Source of the DNA: Cunninghamella blakesleeana
Lineage: Eukaryota; Mucoromycota; Mucoromycetes; Mucorales; Cunninghamellaceae
DNA: 64,000 nt
Direction of reading: 5' to 3'
NCBI GenBank assembly: GCA_017871115.1
Contig: JAFCIZ010000006.1
Span: 3,286,001 to 3,350,000 of the forward strand
Position numbers and translations under genes: made by a program. The notes below the pieces were generated by a model. The model did not search any database and had not been told where the DNA came from. It saw nothing but the letters and a program-made list of their open reading frames with translations. Of the stretch, positions 41,644-51,075 are shown piece after piece. Within the stretch, counting starts at the first letter, position 1; every line of letters begins with the position of its first letter.

Positions 41644-42963
41644 ATGGATCAACAATTAATAGATAATATGAAGCAATATTTAGTCACTTTAAAACTACCA
41701 AACAACATTACACCAAAAGAAAAAAGATATATACAACGAAATTCACATAACTTTGTGGTACGATCAAATCAATTATATAAATATAATATAGAACATCAAA
41801 CATTAAGAAAAGTCCTAAATAAAACACAAGCTATGGAAGTTTTATTTATGTGTCACCAACATCCTTTAGGAGGTCACCTCGGTTATCATAATACTTTATA
41901 TAAGGTATCAACTAGATATTATTGGAATGCTATGGCTAAAGATATACAAGAATATGTTAAAAAATGTAAAAGATGTCAAACTACTGGACCTAAGAAATTA
42001 AACGAATTTTTATATCCTGTTCCTGTGAAATCAAAACCTTTCGAACAATGGGGAATTGATGTCAAGCATGTTCCAACGTCTAAAAGTGGATATCGTTACG
42101 TTATAGCCGCTATTGACTATCTTACTAAATGGGTGGAGGCACGAGCACTTAAGTATCAATCAACTTCGGAAATTGCTTTATTTATATATGAAGAAATTAT
42201 ATGTAGGCATGGTACGCCTCATCTTATTATATCGGATAATGGTACTCCTTTTATTAGTGACTTAATCAATAAAGTTTGTAGACAATATAATATTCATCAT
42301 AATACTATTACTGTTGGAAATTCTCAAGCTAATGGATTAATAGAAAGATTTAATTCAACACTTGGATCAATTATCAAAAAGATTGCAACAACAGAAAAGG
42401 GATTATGGGATCAATATTTACCATCTGTATTATTTTCCTATCGCACAATAAAACAAAATTCAACAAAACAATCTCCATTTTATTTAACATATGGTTACAT
42501 TCCAAAGACTCCTTTTGATCATATAGACACAATAGTAGATTTTAACTCTTATAACTTTGAAAATCAGATAATGCTCAGAACAAAAAAGGAAATTACTGCA
42601 CTAAATCTAATAAGACAACAATCAGCAGAAAAAATCAAAAGGTCGCAAGAAAACCAGAAAAAGGCAATAGATAAGAAAGTAAATAAACGAGACCGCGAAT
42701 GGAAACCAGCTTTTAGAATTGGTGAAATAGTAACCTTATATACAGGAATACAATCAAACTCATGGTCAGGTAAAATATCGGATATGTGGCAAGGAAGGTA
42801 TACTATACATCAATCTTTAGGAAAAGGTACCTATTTGATTAAATCTCTAGACTCTAATAACATAAGAATAAAGCGTGTACATGGAAACCGACTCAAATTA
42901 TTACAAATGCCAGATGTATATTGGAATACACATGTATCTAAAACTTATGGAATTGATCTATAA
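41644..42963 (+). CDS. Integrase of B2 (separate ORF)
   Basis: 439 aa, MDQQLIDNMKQYLVTLK. Zinc motif CHQHPLGGHLGYH ... CKRCQTTG. Catalytic D (GIDVKHV), D (ISDNGTPF) and E (GLIERFN). GPY-like C-terminal segment WQGRYTIHQSLGKGTYLI. It begins at the natural N-terminus of integrase, so the split from RNase H falls at the domain boundary. It probably acts on the cDNA ends to make 4-bp duplications, as measured around B2 itself (CTAT). Confidence 0.96.
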   Translation: MDQQLIDNMKQYLVTLKLPNNITPKEKRYIQRNSHNFVVRSNQLYKYNIEHQTLRKVLNKTQAMEVLFMCHQHPLGGHLGYHNTLYKVSTRYYWNAMAKDIQEYVKKCKRCQTTGPKKLNEFLYPVPVKSKPFEQWGIDVKHVPTSKSGYRYVIAAIDYLTKWVEARALKYQSTSEIALFIYEEIICRHGTPHLIISDNGTPFISDLINKVCRQYNIHHNTITVGNSQANGLIERFNSTLGSIIKKIATTEKGLWDQYLPSVLFSYRTIKQNSTKQSPFYLTYGYIPKTPFDHIDTIVDFNSYNFENQIMLRTKKEITALNLIRQQSAEKIKRSQENQKKAIDKKVNKRDREWKPAFRIGEIVTLYTGIQSNSWSGKISDMWQGRYTIHQSLGKGTYLIKSLDSNNIRIKRVHGNRLKLLQMPDVYWNTHVSKTYGIDL

Positions 42964-43267
42964 AAAAAAAAAAAAATTTACATATAAATAAAATAAAATA
43001 AAATAAGATAAAAGAAAATTTTTTTTTAAAAAAAAAAAAAAAAAACAAATACAATCAAAAAAAAAAAATAACAGCAATAATAATAATAAATAAATAAATA
43101 AAAATAATTATAAAGATAAAGAAATATTTAGATAGATATATATGATAATTACAAAAAAAAAATTTATATAAATATCAAAAAAAAAAAATTTTATTTCAAA
43201 AAAAAAAAAATATTTACAATATAAACATATCTCACTTATTTTTATACAATTCAAGCATTATACAAGA
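42964..43267 (+). other. integrase-ORF4 spacer of B2
   Basis: About 300 bp of A-rich low complexity with several A runs; no ORF. A-family spacers at the same place are shorter (about 180 nt) and equally A-rich. Confidence 0.7.
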
Positions 43268-43798
43268 ATGAATCTACCTTTTAATTTTAACAGACCTTCT
43301 GTGGATCAAGATCCCATCTATGAAGAAGTTCTTGCAGCCTTTACAGAAAATCTCTCGGAAATTGAACTTTTGAAACTCTTTATCAAGTATTCCTACCATA
43401 TGTATGTAGATGATCACCATCGTGTAATTGAAATACAAAAGAGTATGCAAGAAAATTATGCCAAGCATATTTTACCTAACGTGGTCAAGCTTCTTCATAC
43501 ATCCTTGGGAAAACCAACCAATCTTGGTGAATTAATTAATTATCGACGTGAACGTATGGAATTACTCAATGAGTTGTTAAGTCCTTTGGCTAAACCTCGT
43601 TTTAACCAAGTTTTTTATAAAAAATTACGTAAAGAAGATCCTTGGGGAAAGGATACTATTCTCATGGAACAAGAAGAAAATGATGTGGAAGTTCCTATGA
43701 CTTTTGTCGGTGTCGCTAATGACAATAATAACGATGGAGGTCCATCTTCTCCTGGTGGTGAGGGTGTCGCGCAGGATAATGATCCTACCGGTGTTTAA
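43268..43798 (+). CDS. ORF4 of B2, unknown function
   Basis: 176 aa, MNLPFNFNRPSVDQDPIYEE. Helical-looking N-terminal region (VLAAFTENLSEIELLKLFIK), then ILPNVVKLLHTSLGKP, NYRRERMELLNELLSPL and RKEDPWGKD. A Gly/Asn/Asp-rich tail (NNNDGGPSSPGGEG) follows, whose codons form the polypurine tract; the last 11 residues (VAQDNDPTGV plus stop) lie in the LTR. It shares the H..L..P, RR..L..L and DPW positions with A-family ORF4. No membrane segment, Cys/His cluster or recognised family. Retention of an intact frame in B2, A1 and A2 argues for a function in the element cycle. Confidence 0.82.
   Translation: MNLPFNFNRPSVDQDPIYEEVLAAFTENLSEIELLKLFIKYSYHMYVDDHHRVIEIQKSMQENYAKHILPNVVKLLHTSLGKPTNLGELINYRRERMELLNELLSPLAKPRFNQVFYKKLRKEDPWGKDTILMEQEENDVEVPMTFVGVANDNNNDGGPSSPGGEGVAQDNDPTGV
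43754..43764 (+). promoter_or_regulatory. Polypurine tract of B2 (inside ORF4)
   Basis: GGTGGTGAGGG abuts the 3' LTR start TGTCGCGC. It encodes GGEG of ORF4. Confidence 0.65.
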
Positions 43799-44512
43799 AA
43801 AAATTTTTAACTTTTGTTTTAATTGGTCAAGCTCACATCCACAACCGCACATCCACAGACGCACATCCACAGACGCACATCCACAGACGCACATCCACAG
43901 ATGTACATCCACAACCGCACATCCTTGACCGTATGACTTCTTTCTCTCTCTCTCAAAAATAAATTTTGTTTTAATATAAATAGGAAAGAATATTTCTCTT
44001 TCTCTTTTGTTTTTTTTTTTCTTTGTCAAATATAAATGTCAAATTTTTAAGATAATATTTTATATAATAAATATTTTATTTGTCCAAACCAATTTTTATT
44101 TTTATTTTATTTTAACTTTATACTAATTTCTTAATTGAAATCATATTTATTACTATAACAGATATATTTTTATTTCTTAAGTGAAATCTCTATTTTTATT
44201 TATATACAACATATATAAACTTTTATATTTTATTTTTTAATTTTATTATTACTTTATTTGATTATTACTCTTTTTATATAATAATCTATTCTCTGACTTT
44301 TAAATTCATTTGCATATACTTTTGAATTTTTTTTAAATATTTTTATTTTTTTTATCCTTTTATTTTTTTTTACTTTTACGTTATATTAAGTCGTTCTACT
44401 TACAAAACAAGAACTGGTGCTCACTGGAATTATCTTATTTATAATTAATATAAATACAAACTCTCTTATTTTATTTTAACAAAAATAACTCTTACCAAAA
44501 ACACACACAACA
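43765..44512 (+). mobile_element. 3' LTR of B2
   Basis: 748 bp, matches the 5' LTR with small homopolymer differences; minisatellite at 43831-43927. Confidence 0.93.
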
Positions 44513-44516
44513 CTAT

Positions 44517-44560
44517 AAAAGGAAATTCTACTTTTACAACAACCAAAAATTTACACAACA
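44517..44560 (+). mobile_element. A LTR tail (host LTR of B2)
   Basis: AAAAGGAAATTCTAC ... TTACACAACA finishes the A LTR begun at 35716. It ends 93 bp from the 3' end of the tRNA-Trp gene. Confidence 0.8.
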
Positions 44561-44653
44561 ACACACAACACAAAAGCCCACGCAACAACAACAATTAAAT
44601 AAATCCACAACAAAAGTCAAAATATTCAAATTGACAAAAACAAAAAGAAAATA

Positions 44654-44726
44654 TGAGGAGAGAGCGAATCGAACGCCCAACCTTTGGATCTGGAATCCAA
44701 CGCACTACCAATTGTGCTATCCCCCC
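44654..44726 (-). tRNA. tRNA-Trp (anticodon CCA), no intron
   Basis: 73 nt on the minus strand. Acceptor GGGGGGA pairs with TCTCCTC (two G-U), D-arm GCAC/GTGC, anticodon stem TTGGA/TCCAA with loop TTCCAGA (anticodon CCA), T-arm GGGCG/CGCTC with loop TTCGATT, discriminator A. A TATTTT run follows the 3' end as a Pol III terminator. The CCA tail is not encoded. This is the only host gene seen in the window. LTR sequence ends 93 bp beyond its 3' end and restarts about 520 bp upstream of its 5' end. Confidence 0.95.
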
Positions 44727-45248
44727 ATATTGTTATTTGGGGGTCGCTGGGACTTTTTTGAAATCAGATCTCTTTGTTTCCGGCCATTAACTCTTCTTTT
44801 TTATATTTTAGTTTATATATTTTAATTCATTTTTGCTTATTATCGCTTTATTTATTATTTTTTTTTTATTTTTTTATATAATTTTATTTTTATTTTTATT
44901 TTATTTTTTATTTCAAATTTTATCCTGATTTGGGTTATTTTTAATTATTTTTAAATACCGACAACATTATATAACGAGTCAAACTGAATTAGAAATAAAA
45001 TCATCTTTACCTCTCTTTCGTGTATTGATCACAAGTCGTTTTTTTATTTAGTTTAGAGAATATATTTAGTAGAATGATTTCTATTTTGAATATTTTATTT
45101 TTTTATTTTTATTTTATTTTTATATTTTTATATTTTTATATTTTTATATTTTTATATTTTTATTTTATTTTTACAAACACTTGAACCTAGTCACTTCAAG
45201 TCGAAGCACCACACGTGACATTATTGGGGGTCACTGAGATAGATAATC
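44727..45248. other. Non-repeat island upstream of tRNA-Trp
   Basis: AT-rich DNA with no ORF and no LTR match. It holds a TATATTTT-type tandem repeat at about 45118-45170 and two similar 14-nt blocks, GGGGGTCGCTGGGA (44739) and GGGGGTCACTGAGA (45223). Probably original host sequence. Confidence 0.6.
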
Positions 45249-45755
45249 ATGTTTTATAATTTTAACTTATTTTACTTATAACTCATTCAAATTACTGAAT
45301 TTATTTATTTTTTATAACAAACTATATTATTTTATTTTACATTTTTATATTTATTTACTTAAATACTTTTCAACAACTCAAATTTAAATTACTTTTTAAA
45401 TTTTCTTATTATATTTATTTTACATTGCGGTTACTGAAATCTCACTTTAATCCTGCAATTACATTACGCCTTTTAAAATTTTTATATTTTTTATTTCTTT
45501 ATTTTTACTTTATTTTATTTTATTTTTTATTCCTTTATATTAAGTCGTTCTACTTATAAAACAGGAACTGGTGCTCACTGGAATTATATTATACATATCA
45601 AATATTACTTATATTACTCATTCCTCATTTCAAAAAAAATAAAACTTAAACAAAAACCCACACAACATTAGATTATTACTCTTTTTATACAATAATCTAT
45701 CTCTGACTTTAAAATTCATTTGCATACACTTTTGAATTTTTCTCTTAAACACTTT
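45249..45755 (+). mobile_element. 5'-truncated D LTR and B LTR fragment
   Basis: 45249-45667 matches the D LTR from ATTTTATAATTTTAAC to CCCACACAACA, including AACTGGTGCTCACTGG. 45668-45755 resembles the central B LTR (GATTATTACTCTTTTTATA ... ATTCATTTGCATA). Confidence 0.78.
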
Positions 45756-46154
45756 TGTCGACAATGGTGATACCAATGGCGCTCTTTGAAATTGGTCACT
45801 GCTTTTTTGAACCGTTGTTCAATATGAAAGTCACTTCCATATCTTTTCCCTACTCTCAATATACTTTAAATAATTTTTTTTAATTTTTTTTTAAATATAA
45901 ATAGAACCAATTTTTTTCTCTTTCTTTCTCTTAAATTGTCAAATTTTTATAATAAATTATTATCTACTAAATAATTATTGAACTTGTCCACTTTATAAAA
46001 CAAACTTTATAATTTTAATTTTTTTATTTCAACATACTATAACATATTCAATTATTGAATTTATCTATTTTTTATTTAACAAATTATTTTATTTTTACTT
46101 AATAATATTTCATATTATTATATACTATTTTATCTTATACTATTTATTCACTTT
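45756..46154 (+). mobile_element. Variant E LTR (E'), first segment
   Basis: TGTCGACAATGGTGATACC start as in E, but the palindrome array is replaced by a different dyad TTGAACCGTTGTTCAA (45807-45822). It continues at 50051-50280 after DIRS-b and at 59045-59063 after A1. Confidence 0.85.
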
Positions 46155-46164
46155 TACACTTCGT

Positions 46165-46258
46165 TTGTGATAATGGTTGTTGTAATCATTCTTTATTTAT
46201 TAAATCGAACTTTGCACTGAGTTTAAAATTAGAAAATATAAAATAAAATATATAAATA

Positions 46259-46292
<34 letters not shown>

Positions 46293-46308
46293 TTCTTTAT
46301 CTTCTTTT
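46165..46308 (+). repeat. Left inverted terminal repeat of DIRS-b
   Basis: GTGATAATGGTTGTTGTAAT ... CTTTATCTTC is the reverse complement of 49865-50006, with differences in the AT and T runs. Confidence 0.88.
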
Positions 46309-46364
46309 CGTTCGAACTTTGTACTTATGCACCTGGTATCTACCGTCTGGGTACTATTCTCATA

Positions 46365-46586
46365 ATGAATAAAGATCCTGTTGATAATAGTAATGATATT
46401 CCTCCTTGGCTACCACAATTTCTTGATAAGTTAAATAAATCTCCGTTATCAACTAATTCAGCCACTGTTAACTTTTGGGATAAACAATCTACTCTTAACA
46501 CAGCACTGTTAAGGAGAAAAAGAAAAGCTATATATACTAGAAGTTCGGAAGATAATTATTTAGTTCCCCCCCGACGAATTTCATAA
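46365..46586 (+). CDS. DIRS-b gag-like ORF, runs into RT frame at a C7 tract
   Basis: 73 aa, MNKDPVDNSNDIPPWLPQFL, ending VPPRRIS. At GTT CCC CCC CGA (46563-46574) the frame ends 12 nt later. The +1 frame from 46564 (FPPDEFHKYLEIYRYLQQF) is open for 2.1 kb into RT. Either programmed +1 slippage at CCC-CGA or a one-base insertion in the C run explains it. No known domain was recognised. Confidence 0.6.
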   Translation: MNKDPVDNSNDIPPWLPQFLDKLNKSPLSTNSATVNFWDKQSTLNTALLRRKRKAIYTRSSEDNYLVPPRRIS

Positions 46587-48717
46587 ATACTTAGAGATAT
46601 ATCGCTATTTACAACAGTTTACAAAAAATAAAAAATCTAAAAGATTAAAATATAAGTGTTCAGCATCATATCACATAAATAATAAACGACGAAGTTCGTA
46701 TAGAAAAAATTATAACAACACCTTCAACTCTAGTTTAACACACGATAGCTATTCATCATCGGTATCTAATAATGGTTTTAATTATTTTACTGAAAATGCA
46801 TTACCAGAAAATATAGTAGGAGGGCGTCTATCTTCATTTGCTTCCTTGTGGTCTTCTATTTTACAAGAACCTTTACACCCATGGCTCTTTAAAGTTATAC
46901 GTAATGGATTCAAACTTTATTTCAATTATCCACCGCCTTTGACACTAAAAGTTAATCAACCTTATGGAATAAATCAACTTTCGACTACTTCTATTAGTGT
47001 GATAGATAAAGAAATAAACACCCTACTATTAAAAAATGCTATTGAACATGTCAACGATCGTTCATTCGGCTTTATCTCAAATCTTTTCGTTATACCAAAA
47101 AAAGATGGAGGTTTAAGACCAGTTCTCAATCTACGTCGTTTAAATGAATACCTACCTCAACGTCATTTCAAAATGGAAACTTTACAAATGATATCTTCTC
47201 TGCTTCAACCTAATGATTATCTCACATCCATTGATCTTCAAGATGCCTTTCACCATATCCCTATTGATGTAACATCACGTAATTATTTACGATTTATGTG
47301 GAAACAACAACTGTATCAATATAAAGTCTTACCTTTTGGTTTGGCATTATCACCTTGGGTATTTACAAAGGTAGTTAAACCTTTATTACATTGGGCACGT
47401 AAACAAGGTATTAGAATCACAGCATATCTGGATGACATTCTTATTATGGCTCCAACGCGCGAAAAATCAATATTACATACTCAACTGGTTCATGATAAAA
47501 TGAAGCAAATGGGATGGTTAACCAATGACAAAAAATCGCAACTTACACCAACTCAAAAGATAGATCATCTAGGTATGACAATTAATACAATGGACATGAC
47601 ACTTACGGTGCCTGGCAAGAAGATAAGATCCATCAGACGTTTAGCCTATAAGTTACTATATAAAACATCAACAACATGGAGATTATTATCAAGTTTTATT
47701 GGTACAGCATTAGCAACTTTTATGGGAAATATTCAGGCTAAATTTCGAACTAGACGACTAATCCAACAACTTAATATGTATCGTAAAAAATCTACCGATC
47801 ATTTAGTTCCAATTAATCAACATATGAAACAAGAGCTTACTTGGTGGATATCTCAATTATTAAAATGGAATGGAAGAAATATTATACAACAATCACCTTT
47901 ACAAATTTTTACTGATGCTTCAAACGATGGATGGGGAATCGTTTCGGATAATGGTAACCTAAGTGGAAAATGGTCACCTTCCGTAATACATGAACACATA
48001 AATTATAAAGAGCTCCTTGTAGTTAAAAAAGCCATACAATGGCAACACCAAAAACAATTACATATAAACGATAGTCATCTTCACTTTCAAATATGTATTG
48101 ATAATTTATCAGCTATGTCATATATTTATAAGTTTGGTGGTACACGTTCTAAAAAACTCAATAATTTAGCTATGGACATTTGGAAATATTGTTTTAGTAA
48201 TAATGTTGAATTATCTACTCTATATGTACCTTCAAAACTTAATCCGGCTGATGCACCTTCAAGACAGCTCCATGATCAAATTGAATGGTCTATTCCTCAA
48301 CGTACTTTTAATTGGCTCGATAACCTTTGGGGACCTCATGTAGTAGACTTGTTTGCCTCACCAAAAAATTCAAAAATTCCGACTTATTTTATATCATATC
48401 AATATTGTTCTGATGCAGCAGGAACCAATGCATTTTCAATATCATGGAAAAACATTAATGGTAGAATATATTTAGCTCCACCTTGGAATTTAATATTACA
48501 AGTACTTCAACGGTTACAAAAGTCTCCACAATCTGCGACGCTAATTACACCTAATTGGCCTTCAGCTCCTTGGTATCCAATTGCAGCTAATCTTGCTCAA
48601 CAACAACCAATTATATTACAACAACATCATTTAATAGATCATGAGGAAGATAATCATATTATAAAAAAGAATAATAGATGGACAATGTTAGCATGGGTTC
48701 TTGATCAACCTACATAA
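46573..48717 (+). CDS. DIRS-b reverse transcriptase, RNase H and MT-like domain
   Basis: The frame is open from 46564, and the first ATG is at 46846 (623 aa from there). RT: FVIPKKDGGLRPVLNLRRLN, SIDLQDAFHHI, FGLALSPWVF and the catalytic AYLDDILIM. RNase H: IFTDASNDGWG ... NYKELLVVKKA ... IDNLSAMSYI ... KLNPADAPSR, the DIRS-type ending. The C-terminal block VDLFASPKNSKIP ... LAPPWNLI ... PNWPSAPWYP resembles the DAM methyltransferase-like domain of DIRS elements, with APPW in place of DPPW. It probably begins as part of the gag-like frame through the C7 shift. Intact otherwise. Confidence 0.92.
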   Translation, partial: DEFHKYLEIYRYLQQFTKNKKSKRLKYKCSASYHINNKRRSSYRKNYNNTFNSSLTHDSYSSSVSNNGFNYFTENALPENIVGGRLSSFASLWSSILQEPLHPWLFKVIRNGFKLYFNYPPPLTLKVNQPYGINQLSTTSISVIDKEINTLLLKNAIEHVNDRSFGFISNLFVIPKKDGGLRPVLNLRRLNEYLPQRHFKMETLQMISSLLQPNDYLTSIDLQDAFHHIPIDVTSRNYLRFMWKQQLYQYKVLPFGLALSPWVFTKVVKPLLHWARKQGIRITAYLDDILIMAPTREKSILHTQLVHDKMKQMGWLTNDKKSQLTPTQKIDHLGMTINTMDMTLTVPGKKIRSIRRLAYKLLYKTSTTWRLLSSFIGTALATFMGNIQAKFRTRRLIQQLNMYRKKSTDHLVPINQHMKQELTWWISQLLKWNGRNIIQQSPLQIFTDASNDGWGIVSDNGNLSGKWSPSVIHEHINYKELLVVKKAIQWQHQKQLHINDSHLHFQICIDNLSAMSYIYKFGGTRSKKLNNLAMDIWKYCFSNNVELSTLYVPSKLNPADAPSRQLHDQIEWSIPQRTFNWLDNLWGPHVVDLFASPKNSKIPTYFISYQYCSDAAGTNAFSISWKNINGRIYLAPPWNLILQVLQRLQKSPQSATLITPNWPSAPWYPIAANLAQQQPIILQQHHLIDHEEDNHIIKKNNRWTMLAWVLDQPT

Positions 48718-49713
48718 TCACATTTAAATAGATATATATAATTACATAGTCTATTCTTTATATCGATTTTCAAATATGTTATACAACCACTACTTATTCG
48801 ACTTGCTCAACTACATTCTAATTAAATTATATAACAGCTCTCACTACATTATTTTAATTCAAATGAATATTAAAGATAAGATGAATTAATCATATACATA
48901 TACATCGACAATAATAATTATAAAGGAAATATTAATATATACAATAATATAGATCTACATGGCAATATAAGCTAACATCATAAATACATAGAAAGGATAT
49001 CAGAATAACATATAGAAGAGTAAATTATACAATTCTACAATAATTCACATATACTTATTATTTATTAGGAAGTTTATTCGCCAAAAAAAAAAAAAAAAAA
49101 AAAAACGGATCTACTATTATTTTACACTATGGAGTTACTGGTATAATTACACCATTGATATACGTATTAATGACAAAAGCTACTAATAGAGACAACTAGG
49201 GTAGAGCTACTACTATTACAAGGTATTTCAATATTTAGCTCAACAATCAAGAAAATTCATATACATCAACAATGTTTATAAATTAACAAGTAGTTTATTT
49301 TATCACTATCATCACCCAAGAAAATATATATGGATTAGTAAGTAGTTTAATTTTACCACTATCATCATCTCCAAAAAAAAAAAAAAAAAGTATATGTATA
49401 AAGAGATATATACATACATTACAACTTGAATATAACAATACACTGCTATAGACACATACATATTAAATATTTGGTTCAACACAGATTATTATAATAGCAA
49501 CCCGACCCATTTATGCATCTTTACACTTGGTTAAATACATTTAAATATGCAGTTATAGTTATATGACCCTTTAAATCTTTCTACACATAATTCTATATTT
49601 CTATACAAATATTTTTGATTTGTACACTACAATTATATGTTATCTCATTATTGATACAATCATTTAATTGTCTATCACATTTGTTTTCTTTTATTATATC
49701 TTATACTCTGGAT
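48718..49713 (+). other. Non-coding kilobase in DIRS-b where a recombinase would be expected
   Basis: No ORF of 60 codons or more on either strand and no recombinase motif seen. A/T-rich with A-runs (about 49082-49104 and 49374-49389). It contains two similar stretches around AACAAGTAGTTTATTTTATC and TTAGTAAGTAGTTTAATTTT (about 49276 and 49334), a partial tandem duplication. Confidence 0.7.
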
Positions 49714-49808
49714 CAACAACCATTATCACAAACGAAGTGTAATAGTATGTAATACGAATACTTTATGAAGTATTTAACATATTACACGAGTAAGTGATAA
49801 TGGTTGTT
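49714..49808 (+). repeat. Internal complementary region of DIRS-b
   Basis: 49714-49742 (CAACAACCATTATCACAAAC ..) is the reverse complement of the left end; 49743-49808 is the reverse complement of the right end 49985-50050. Confidence 0.88.
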
Positions 49809-49864
49809 CCCACCCTCCTCTCCCTTTTATCTTTAAGCTATAATTACACTCATACTCACTCAAA

Positions 49865-49878
49865 GAAGATAAAGAAAA

Positions 49879-49911
<33 letters not shown>

Positions 49912-50050
49912 TTATATATTTTATTTTATATTTTCTAATTTTAAACTCAGTGCAAAGTTCGATTTAATAAATAAAGAATGATTACAACAACCATTATCAC
50001 TTACTCGTGTAATATGTTAAATACTTCATAAAGTATTCGTATTACATACT
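49865..50050 (+). repeat. Right terminal repeat of DIRS-b
   Basis: 49865-50006 mirrors the left repeat. The last ~45 bp (TTACTCGTGTAATATG ... ATTACATACT) are specific to the right end and copied only in the ICR. Confidence 0.85.
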
Positions 50051-50280
50051 AAAATATTTTATACTACTGATCTCAATCATTTAAACTCTTTACTACTATT
50101 TTACTCGGCGGTCATTAAACTTTTGCTTTAATCCTGCTTATATTTTACTTATAATCTTTATTTTATTTTCTTTTATTTTTTTTAATTTTATTTTATTTTT
50201 TTAATTTTCTATTCCTTTATATTAAGCCGTTCTACTTATAAAACAGGAACTGGTGCTCACTGGAAACTTATTATATACTC
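50051..50280 (+). mobile_element. E' LTR, second segment
   Basis: AAATATTTTATACTACTG ... TGGTGCTCACTGG AAACTTATTATATACTC; the A1 element is inserted 14-17 nt after the PBS-like motif. Note GCCGTTC for the usual GTCGTTC. Confidence 0.85.
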
Positions 50281-50900
50281 TGTTATGTTCTGGCTAAACC
50301 TCCCATATTTGGGCAAGGCTTAACTATAATCTTATTTTATATATATACATATAGGTATATATATCCCATTTAAACTCAGTATAGATATATATATATACTC
50401 TCTTATATATATGCACTAGCATATATATATCAATGATCGGTATTTAAAATTCAAATCCTTTTTATATAAATACTCGACAATTTTTATTTTATTTTTGAAA
50501 AATCAGTTAATAACAAGTTAATTTTAAATAAAAGAACTTATATTATAACCAATAAGTCTATTAACTCATCTTTTTAGCTAAAGATTATTTTTATTTTATA
50601 TTAATATTGTTGATTACTATCCAATATTACTTTATATTATTTTATTATAATAATCGTTGATCTTTATCCGATATTATACTTATTTTATTTTAATTTTATT
50701 ACTTTGTCTATATAATTGTTGATCTTTATCCAATTATATAATTTATTTTATTTTAAACTATCAATCTAAACTAAGTTGTATCTACTTATAAAACAAGATA
50801 CTGGTGCTCACTGACAACTAAACTAAACTACAAAGCTATCTACTTTCCAAAACTATAAAAGGAAATTCTACTTTTCAAACAACCAAAAATTTACACAACA
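50281..50900 (+). mobile_element. 5' LTR of A1
   Basis: TGTTATGTTCTGGC to TTACACAACA. TATAAATA at 50465-50472. Hairpin ATCTTT-TTAGCT-AAAGAT at about 50567. Three constant-loop stem-loops (50603-50628, 50650-50677, 50712-50737). PBS-like CTGGTGCTCACTGAC near 50800. Confidence 0.93.
50603..50737 (+). ncRNA. Three tandem stem-loops with constant 12-nt loop
   Basis: AATATTG-loop-CAATATT, ATAATCG-loop-CGATATTAT and ATAATTG-loop-CAATTAT. The loops are TTGATTACTATC, TTGATCTTTATC and TTGATCTTTATC. Stems differ but stay paired, always closed by G-C. Likely in the transcribed R-U5 part of the LTR. Confidence 0.55.
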
Positions 50901-50905
50901 TATTT

Positions 50906-50923
50906 TGGTGCTCACTGGCGGGG
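50906..50923 (+). promoter_or_regulatory. Primer-binding site of A1
   Basis: TGGTGCTCACTGGCGGGG, five nt after the 5' LTR. Confidence 0.88.
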
Positions 50924-51075
50924 ATAATACTAAAAACCGGGGAAACACTAATTATCAAGGAATAACTAAATCTATAAAAGAATATAATCAAGAATACTTA
51001 AATTCAAGTTAAACAACTACTTTAAAAATACACAAACTTTATCATCCTATTTCAAAAACTTATCTTTATATTCCA

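Larger units (their letters stand above)
35791..44512 (+). mobile_element. Complete, apparently intact B2 element
   Basis: LTRs of 751 and 748 bp (35791-36541, 43765-44512) that differ mainly in homopolymer lengths. Target duplication CTAT at 35787-35790 and 44513-44516, inserted in an A LTR in the same orientation. PBS, frameshift signal, gag, pol, integrase, ORF4 and polypurine tract are all present and undamaged, so it is a candidate autonomous copy. Confidence 0.95.
46155..50050 (+). mobile_element. DIRS-type retrotransposon (DIRS-b) lacking a recombinase gene
   Basis: Inverted terminal repeats of about 140 bp (46165-46308 versus 49865-50006), a gag-like ORF, RT-RNase H-methyltransferase-like ORF, and an internal complementary region (49714-49808) matching both ends. 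The E' LTR resumes directly on both sides (..TATTTATTCACTT and AAATATT..), with no target duplication, as expected for recombinase-mediated insertion. No tyrosine recombinase ORF is present. Confidence 0.92.

Noticed and set aside
45170..45240. A second tRNA near GGGGGTCACTGAG
   Set aside because: No A and B box pair and no cloverleaf could be drawn on either strand.
50603..50737. Self-priming duplex between A LTR and PBS
   Set aside because: The internal PBS-like motifs are in the same sense as the PBS, not complementary, so they cannot pair with it as in Tf1.
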